A stretch of DNA of 64,000 nt. It comes from Tetrapyrgos nigripes. Lineage: Eukaryota; Basidiomycota; Agaricomycetes; Agaricales; Campanellaceae. The notes under the pieces are model-generated. The model was not told where the DNA came from, ran no database searches, and saw nothing but the letters and a program-made list of their open reading frames with translations. Location of the stretch: assembly GCA_013368315.1 (NCBI GenBank), contig JAACJM010000321.1:1-64000 (forward strand). The letters are read 5' to 3'. Positions 57,857 through 64,000 of the stretch are shown one piece after another (within the stretch, counting starts at the first letter, position 1; every line of letters begins with the position of its first letter). Position numbers and translations under genes: made by a program.

Positions 57857-60795
57857 CTACCCATTACTCATCACGTCCCCATCCAAAGTCCCACTCATCC
57901 GATTCATCCTCTCTGTCAGAGCCTGGTAAGTAGCGCGAGTTTGAGCATTCGTACTCTGAGCTCTCCTCCATTCCTCTAATTTGATTTTGGTGACGATGTC
58001 TCCTGGCCCTCGAAGTCCCCAGCCTCGTCCTCCGCTTCCAGTGCCACTGCCACCTCCAACGCTACCAGCACCAGCACCACGGCTACCACTAGCACCTGGT
58101 GAAGACAAAACACCAGCAGCAGGGCCCAAAAGACCTAACCTTCCACTCAAAGTCCACGTCGCATCGTATTCCCAATCCGCCGGGTCAGTCGATGAAATCG
58201 TCCACTGATGCCCACACTCTGGTTGAGGTTGAAGCAAGGACTTGTCACGGTCTTCGGGATCATGTTCTTTGGCTTTGTTCTTTCGTGGTTCTGACTCGCT
58301 TTCGGATTCTCGTTCTTCTGCCTTGCCCTTTCTTTTGTCCTTTCGTCGTGGTGCGTCAACGTCAGCAGAGTCAGCTGGAGGCGCAGAACCGTTCACGGAG
58401 GATGTCGACGTTGACTCGGTGGGAGTAGTCGCTTCAGGAGCAACGGTAGACGCAACAAACTTCCACACTAGCCCACTGGACAGCTTGAATTCCCTCAGCT
58501 AAGGACAATAGATCCTCCACGCAGCAACATATCCTCGTTGGGCTTGTATGAGTGTCAATGTTGGCGGTGTTTCGTTTTTGGATTGAGGTGGAGCCTGAGG
58601 TGTACAGTGATGGGAAGAGCTGGTCTTGACACCGTTGACGACAGAGGTGGAAGTTAATACTGCTGTCGCAGATGCCGATGGTGTTCATCTGGAGTAGGAA
58701 TAAGCAAATGGGGCGTATTAGCGACTTCTGGGAAATCGTCGTCGTCAAGATCGTAAATGTACTCGCCGAAGCCTTCTTGCTTGGTCAAATCGATGTTGAT
58801 AGGCTTCACCCTGTAGAGGTGCACGACTTTGAGATTAGGGAAGCGGGTGAGTTGTTAAGCACCGAGAGAAAGAAGAGTAGCCTATGAAATGCAGTTGGTT
58901 AGTGGATGGTGATTGAGAAAAGTGAAGGGACAAGAAATGCCATACCACACCGAAAAACCAAAGAAGAAGAAAATGATGAAAAAGGGACTTGTACTCACCT
59001 CAGAAATTCCATTTCCCCTCACCCACCTAACCCTCAACTCCTCCAACCCATCACACCTCTCAGCAAGCGTTCCCAAAACCTCCATCAAATCCTCACTCAT
59101 TCCTTCCTCCAACTGATCAAAAACGAAACTCAACGACCTCAAACTCGGCAAGTCTAACCCTCTTCCTTGAACAGATCCACCATTTTGGAACGAAGAGATA
59201 AAGCTGTTGACTGTGCCCCAACTTCCGGGACCGCCATTCGAAGAAGTACTGATACCAGTACCTGCACCAGCACAGCGACACAGCCAGCACCACCGCCTCC
59301 AGCGGCACCCACATTCCCATTCCGACTAGTACCGCCACCACCCCAACGTCCGACGTACCCTCGCCCACCCAAACATCCCAATACCCTGGCTCAACACAAC
59401 TGACTTCCATAGCCTCCACGCGACTCGTCGTACCCGCCAATAACGGCAAAAATTTTGCTGGTCCCGAGTACGCTGTTAGGTGAGACCACGACGATGGAGG
59501 AATAGTAGGCGTTGTCGTATTGTTGTTGGGTTGGTTGGCGTGAGCGTGAGCGTTAGGGACAGTGACGTTAAGAGGCGAAAAACTGGCATTAATGGCATTC
59601 CCATCCGGACTCGGCGCAATAACGACGGCGTTTGCATCGACACCTGGAGCTCCACCACCAGGAGCCTGAGGGTAACTTGGTTTACTGGAGTGACTGTAAT
59701 CTGGGAAAGGGAGCGTTGGACGTGTGTACGGTTGGCGATGAGGTGGAACTTGGAGACTGTAGCGAGGAAGGGAAGGGAAGTCAGTACCAAAAAAAGGCAT
59801 CACAGAAAAATACAAAGACAGACTCACAACGCGTCATCAACGACATAGTCCACCCAAGACCCACATCAAAAAATCCTAGGCCTCTTTCCCTCAGCTTCTT
59901 CATCTCCCGTAATCACAACTTCCAAACATCCTAGACTCGGAACTCCTAGTGCACAAAAATATCGCCTCTCCCCACTACCGTGACATTCATCCCTTCCAAA
60001 CAGCAGTAATACGTTATAAACCAATTCGAAGAGATGGATATGAGCCGAGAGACGAGCGATGAGCTCGGCTCGGTGGATTGAGAGGACAAGAAGAGGGTGG
60101 ATTCCTCGACGAAATCTTGGGTTCTATGTGACTTCAGAGGGTAAAAGTGATGGAATAAATGATAACTTGAAGCTGAAATCGTCTGTAGCGAAGATGTTAG
60201 TGAAGTAAGCAGGAAAAGAATTAAAAGACTCACTCGACGCATCGTCACCAAAACAATCTACCTCGTCTTCTTCATCTCCTGTAGACCCAACTCCCTAAAA
60301 GGTCCACTTAACTCCAGCAACGCCTGCCGCAATGAACGAATTCTCGAAGAGAACAGTTGGAGGATAGACGGCATGTGGAAGGAGGATAGTGCGGAGTAAC
60401 GGGACAGATAGGTGAAGCCTCGTGCGTTGGGTATGGAGGGATCGGATGGAATTGGAGGATGATAACGATAACGCTGAGGAGTCAGAGGGGTAGACTTGAT
60501 GAGGTGAATGCAAATGTAGTGTGTCGCATCAGATGGTGAGGACGTCGATTGGGACAAGAGAATGGACTAGAACTAGAACACTCACTGTGCTCATATCGAC
60601 ATTTTTACCACTACTCCCACTTCTTTCCATACACGTCCCAATCCTAGCCTATCAACCCAACGGCTGCTCTGCTCTTCTAAGAGCGCTTACCCCAATCCAG
60701 CAATGTCTTCTTGAAGCGCCCCGTCAGGTGTAGCGCTACCATTGAGGGTAACGGCCTGAAGAAAAGACTTGGTACGAGCATTGGAGTATGCAGGC
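57857..60795 (-). pseudogene. Decayed leucine-rich (F-box/LRR-like) gene
   Basis: The likely start is ATG at 60795 (MPAYSNARTKSFLQAVTLNG), with a donor GTAAGC after ~36 codons. Downstream coding pieces keep the expected order. At ~60520-60260: RGFTYLSRYSALSSFHMPSI. At ~60090-59880: RAELIARLSAHIHLFELVYN...GVPSLGCLEVVITGDEEAE. At ~59800-59400: a Pro/Asn/Ser-rich linker. At ~59150-58990: LPSLRSLSFVFDQLEEGMSE...LEELRVRWVRGNGISE. At ~58850: LTRFPNLKVVHLYRVKP. At 58500-57857: a Ser/Gly-rich tail. The breaks include a frameshift at a T run (~59872), a stop in the piece before it, and a TAA eight codons into the exon at ~58875. Some could be assembly errors or unrecognised introns. Confidence 0.5.
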
Positions 60796-61282
60796 ATGGC
60801 GGCAGAGCTCAATGGAATATAGAGAGGGAAGGTGAGAGATTATTCCAAGCGAAGACGTCGAAAGCGAGTCCCGACGAGATAAATAGGCTCTATCGTACAA
60901 TATGGGTATTAGGGCACGGTTAGTGAAAGTAAGGAAGTGAGACATACCTAGTGGCAATGTTTCCTAGAAGCTTGTTCTAAGCAATGAGAACCCTCTACAA
61001 CTGTCAAAAATCCGCCAGCGTAAGCGCATTCAAGTCGACGATGATGGTGGTAGTAAAGAGAGCTACCTTGTGACTGGCCTCTACAACCGAAATGTCTAGA
61101 CTCGGTCTGGACCGGGTCTAAGGACCGTTGACGTCAACAACCATGCCAGTTTCCCTTATACTACCATGCACCTCTCGTTGTCAAGCCCGTTGGCGCACCA
61201 GGCTCTCATCAGGTTCTTCGCTACCCAAATCTCGTTCAGATTGAGCAAAAAGTGACATTGGCACCGTTCTAACTTCCATCAC
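60796..61282. other. Intergenic or lost 5' part of the carboxylesterase
   Basis: No clean gene. The upstream exons expected for the carboxylesterase are not recognisable here. Confidence 0.35.
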
Positions 61283-63547
61283 AAGCGAACACCTACTATC
61301 CTCGTCACCGCCAATTATCGTTTGGGACCATTGGGCTTCCCACGGGGAGATGATGTTGCTCGAGAGGCTAACGCAGGGTCTCATATCCTGAGCCTCGGTC
61401 TGCAAGACAACATCGCGGCATTGCAGTGGATCAAAGAAAATATCGCGGCTTTCGGCGGAGATCCGTCCAAGGTAAGCTTATGAACTCCTTTGGCAATGTC
61501 TTCTGGTTTTCAAACACGCATGACATGCTCAGGTTACGGCCTTCGGGGAAAGCGCTGGGGCTCGTGCTCTGCAGTTCCTGATCCTAAGCGGTCAAATCGA
61601 GGGTTTAGCGAGGGCTGCGGTGAGCTCTACCTCTACATTCAGGGCTTTCCGTTCTCGAGCTCGTATACATATAGATCATGGAATCAACGAGAAGAATACC
61701 GAGTCTTATTCCCCAATCTCCAGCTGCGAACGCAACATGGAATGATTTCATGTCAGCGTTACCCACATGCCCTGATACATCCCCAAACCTAATATCACAT
61801 TCAATGAAAGTGTCACACTCTTCAGAGATCTACTATGTGTTTGGGACACTATCAGAGCACCCTGAAGTCAAAGAACTGACATCAAGTGCAGCTAAACTGA
61901 GCGATATGATGATGGATTACATCAGGAAACCCACCCTCAGATAATTGTGTGATAATATTCTGATAATTCTGATAATCCTTTCAATCCTAGTAATTTGAGA
62001 TAATTCTGTGGCATTCTGGCGAGTTATGATATTTTGCAGGACATGGTGAGTGACCATAAGAATTCTGAAGAAATTGTCAAGATGTTCAAAAGAAATTACC
62101 TGAAAGATATAGCCAAGAATGTTCACAAAATCCATATTACTGTTCTTGATCTGTTTTTATTTTTAGTAGAAGCAATAGACATTGAAAATGAGAACATTAA
62201 GGGACATCTCTGGAAGACTGCTAATAGCAGCAGAATTATTGATAGGTTACTGATAATTACAACAAAATAGAACAGCAAATAAGTGACAAAATACATATGT
62301 CTTGAGTTCAAGTCACATTATCTGAGTATAAGATAGTGCAGGAGCTGACAGGTGACTTACAGAAGGAAGGACCAATGAGGTAGTTTGCTAGTAGGGTCTG
62401 CGGGACTTAGCGATTTCATAACTTGGGGACCCGGGTGCGGACCGAGCTGGGTGATGTGGTCACGAGACTCTAAATTCACGCGGAGTTTCAATTATTTGTT
62501 GATTAACGGCCGCAGCAATTCGCGGTTAGTGTTTCTTTCTTTCTATCCCCCCCACATCAACTTCTCTTCCTCTCTTCCCTGCTCTTTCATTCTAAGCTGG
62601 TGTGGAGCCCTTCCAGCCTTTCTCAGTGTGTACCTGAGGTTCCTAACTTACTAGGGCATATGCTTTGCAAGGGTCCAATGGTGAGTATTGCCAGTTTTCA
62701 AGGTGTGTTGTTCTATTCGTGTTTATCATATAGCGTTTTGTCTTACCTTTATTGTTCAGATATCTGCCTTCGATGTTTGTAGGTCATTCAAGTGAGTATC
62801 CTTGTTACTTCCTAGCAAACAGAATGATTGACTGATAACTGTACATTCATAGTGTTGCTTGTTTGAAATTGTGCTTCTCTGAAGTTCTCTTTGTTCCTTT
62901 ATTCCTACTTAGCTTAATATGTACTCTGTCCTCATGTATTTTGTGTACATAGTCCTCTAAATACAATATATGTCTACTTGATCCTTTTTTTCTCTGCACA
63001 ACTAAGAGGCATCAGAACGAAGGCCAGTATCATTGGAGAGGCAAAATATTACTGTAATAATGGTGAGCTATTACAGTCTGACTCTCGATAATTTACCTGT
63101 AACTCTACTAATTCACAAATGGGACCACGGAATTCTGATAATTATTGATCTCCAGCTATTCCCCATAATTCTTTGTATTATTCGAAATTATCAAAGATTA
63201 TCGCAATATTATCTGTTGACCGTTTTCCTGATGCTTATCGGATTTCATTCGCAAATACCTTGGATCCGAATGATGCTGCAGGTTCTGATCGTGAGTCGGT
63301 TGTATTCTTTGTATTATTCCTTGCTTATGATTCTATTTTCGATGAAGGTCCCAGCTGGCATGAGTATACAACGGAGGATCCTGTAAGGCTGAGTGCTCTT
63401 CTTTGAACTTTAGCATCGTGGACGGACTAGTATCTCCGACAGATGTTGCTGCAGCTGAACGGTCGTAACACGACGGCTCTTCTGGATAATTTCCGAGAGA
63501 ACCAGATAGCCCTTTTCAGCGACGATCCGACGATATTTGGGTATTAG
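61283..63547 (+). pseudogene. Type-B carboxylesterase gene, internally deleted and interrupted
   Basis: Supported exon pieces: to 61471 (NYRLGPLGFPRGDD...LQDNIAALQWIKENIAAFGG), 61533-61619 (VTAFGESAGARALQFLILSG, containing the nucleophile elbow GESAG) and from 61675 (IMESTRRIPSLIPQSP, FMSALPTCPDTSPN). At about 61800 the frame jumps to a motif that belongs near the C-terminus (HSSEIYYVFGTL, SDMMMDYI), so a middle segment of well over 100 residues, including the catalytic acid region, is missing. After a ~1.3 kb insertion the ending resumes at about 63238 (ISFANTLDPNDAAG), then SWHEYTTEDP and LQLNGRNTTALLDN, ending TAG at 63547, with two introns correctly spliced. The 5' part is also lost. Enzymes of this family hydrolyse esters and are often secreted in fungi. 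This copy cannot be functional. Confidence 0.8.
61920..63233. mobile_element. 1.3 kb inserted element with CATCAGGAAA inverted ends
   Basis: The left end CATCAGGAAACCC...CAGATAAT and the right end (reverse complement) CATCAGGAAAACG...CAGATAAT match. Both continue with spaced GATAAT motifs (left about 61939-61976, right about 63176-63212). It interrupts the carboxylesterase between MMDY and ISFANTL codons. No transposase is recognisable. The target duplication is not clear (TTA lies close to both ends). Confidence 0.55.
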
Positions 63548-63746
63548 GCACCACGATTACGCAGCCAAATGCTGGATGCTAACAGAGTCAGATTTCGACC
63601 TTTCAAATATAGTGTACATGTAGCACACAGATAATAGGATAAATAACTACATTGAAACCAGAGGAACCCAGAAACAATAGCGTCCAAAAATGAAGGTCAA
63701 GTATCCCTTTGCAAGTTCAACAATTTCTGTATTCAATTTCACCACC
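63548..63746. other. Intergenic between convergent gene ends
   Basis: Short spacer, no features seen. Confidence 0.3.
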
Positions 63747-64000
63747 TCATCGTACCTTCCCTCCATCCGAATCCGCCATCCAACCACTACCATACGGATC
63801 TGAATAACCACTACCTTCTCTCGCGCCATGCCCCTGCGCCATCCCACTCCCAACACTCGACTCCTGATAATGATACGGTGCTAATCTTATATCCTCATCA
63901 TAGCTCATCCTACCTCCGGGAGTACAAAGTGGGTACTCACCAGCACCCGAACTCTCTACATGGTCACCACTGATCCGAGCCCCTGATCTTCTTTTCATCG
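63747..64000 (-). CDS. C-terminal end of a gene running off the right edge
   Basis: The minus-strand frame is open from the window edge to TGA/TAG at 63747. The visible 83 residues are low-complexity and hydrophilic: KRRSGARISGDHVESSGAGE, then RMSYDEDIRLAPYHYQESS and Gly/Ser/Met-rich repeats. This looks like the disordered tail of a larger protein. The ATG inside the window is probably internal. No function can be inferred. Confidence 0.5.
   Translation of the reverse strand, partial: MKRRSGARISGDHVESSGAGEYPLCTPGGRMSYDEDIRLAPYHYQESSVGSGMAQGHGAREGSGYSDPYGSGWMADSDGGKVR

Overview
The window looks like nuclear DNA of a filamentous basidiomycete, most likely an Agaricomycete. Genes are split by many short GT-AG introns of about 50-80 bp. 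The gene families fit that group: an F-box protein with an N-terminal coiled coil, a caspase-like C14 protein, secreted CBM13/'macrofage activating glycoprotein' lectins and a secreted RlpA-like barwin-fold protein. Copia, Gypsy, Tc1/mariner and hAT-type elements are dense. Every assignment is from reading the sequence; no database search was run.

Layout. 1-10.1 kb is repeat-rich and almost gene-free: a ~3.1 kb block occurs twice as a direct duplication (about 1034-4043 and 6948-10077), with ~1 kb tandem units between the copies. The same ~1 kb family returns inverted at about 13.0-15.2 kb. 10.7-12.4 kb holds an intact F-box-like gene. 16.0-23.7 kb is a minus-strand secretome cluster: an RlpA-like gene, an intact 407-residue CBM13 lectin gene, and a damaged paralogue. 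24.6-26.4 kb has a small membrane protein and an uncharacterised gene.

26.8-34.3 kb is one F-box gene cut in two by a young 5.04 kb Copia element (LTRs identical by eye, 5-bp target duplication; the host frame resumes exactly on the other side). 35.6-46.1 kb is a transposon nest: a Tc1/mariner relic with ~485-bp inverted arms, a Gypsy LTR and 3' end, a large palindrome with ~1.4-1.5 kb arms, and a truncated Copia. 46.9-50.3 kb looks like an undescribed inverted-repeat element whose ends carry paired hairpins and whose interior holds ~170-bp repeats; two hAT-type MITEs with 8-bp target duplications are nested in it.

50.97-53.85 kb is a nine-segment caspase-like gene with both catalytic residues, broken in exon 7 by a 225-bp solo LTR. 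55.1-57.4 kb has a small secreted protein gene and a basic nuclear-type protein gene. 57.9-60.8 kb is a decayed leucine-rich gene. 61.3-63.5 kb is a carboxylesterase gene with a lost middle and a ~1.3 kb inserted element. A last minus-strand gene runs off the right edge.

The main theme is gene breakage by recent mobile-element activity. Several breaks can be resolved to the base because the target-site duplication is intact and the host frame resumes precisely.
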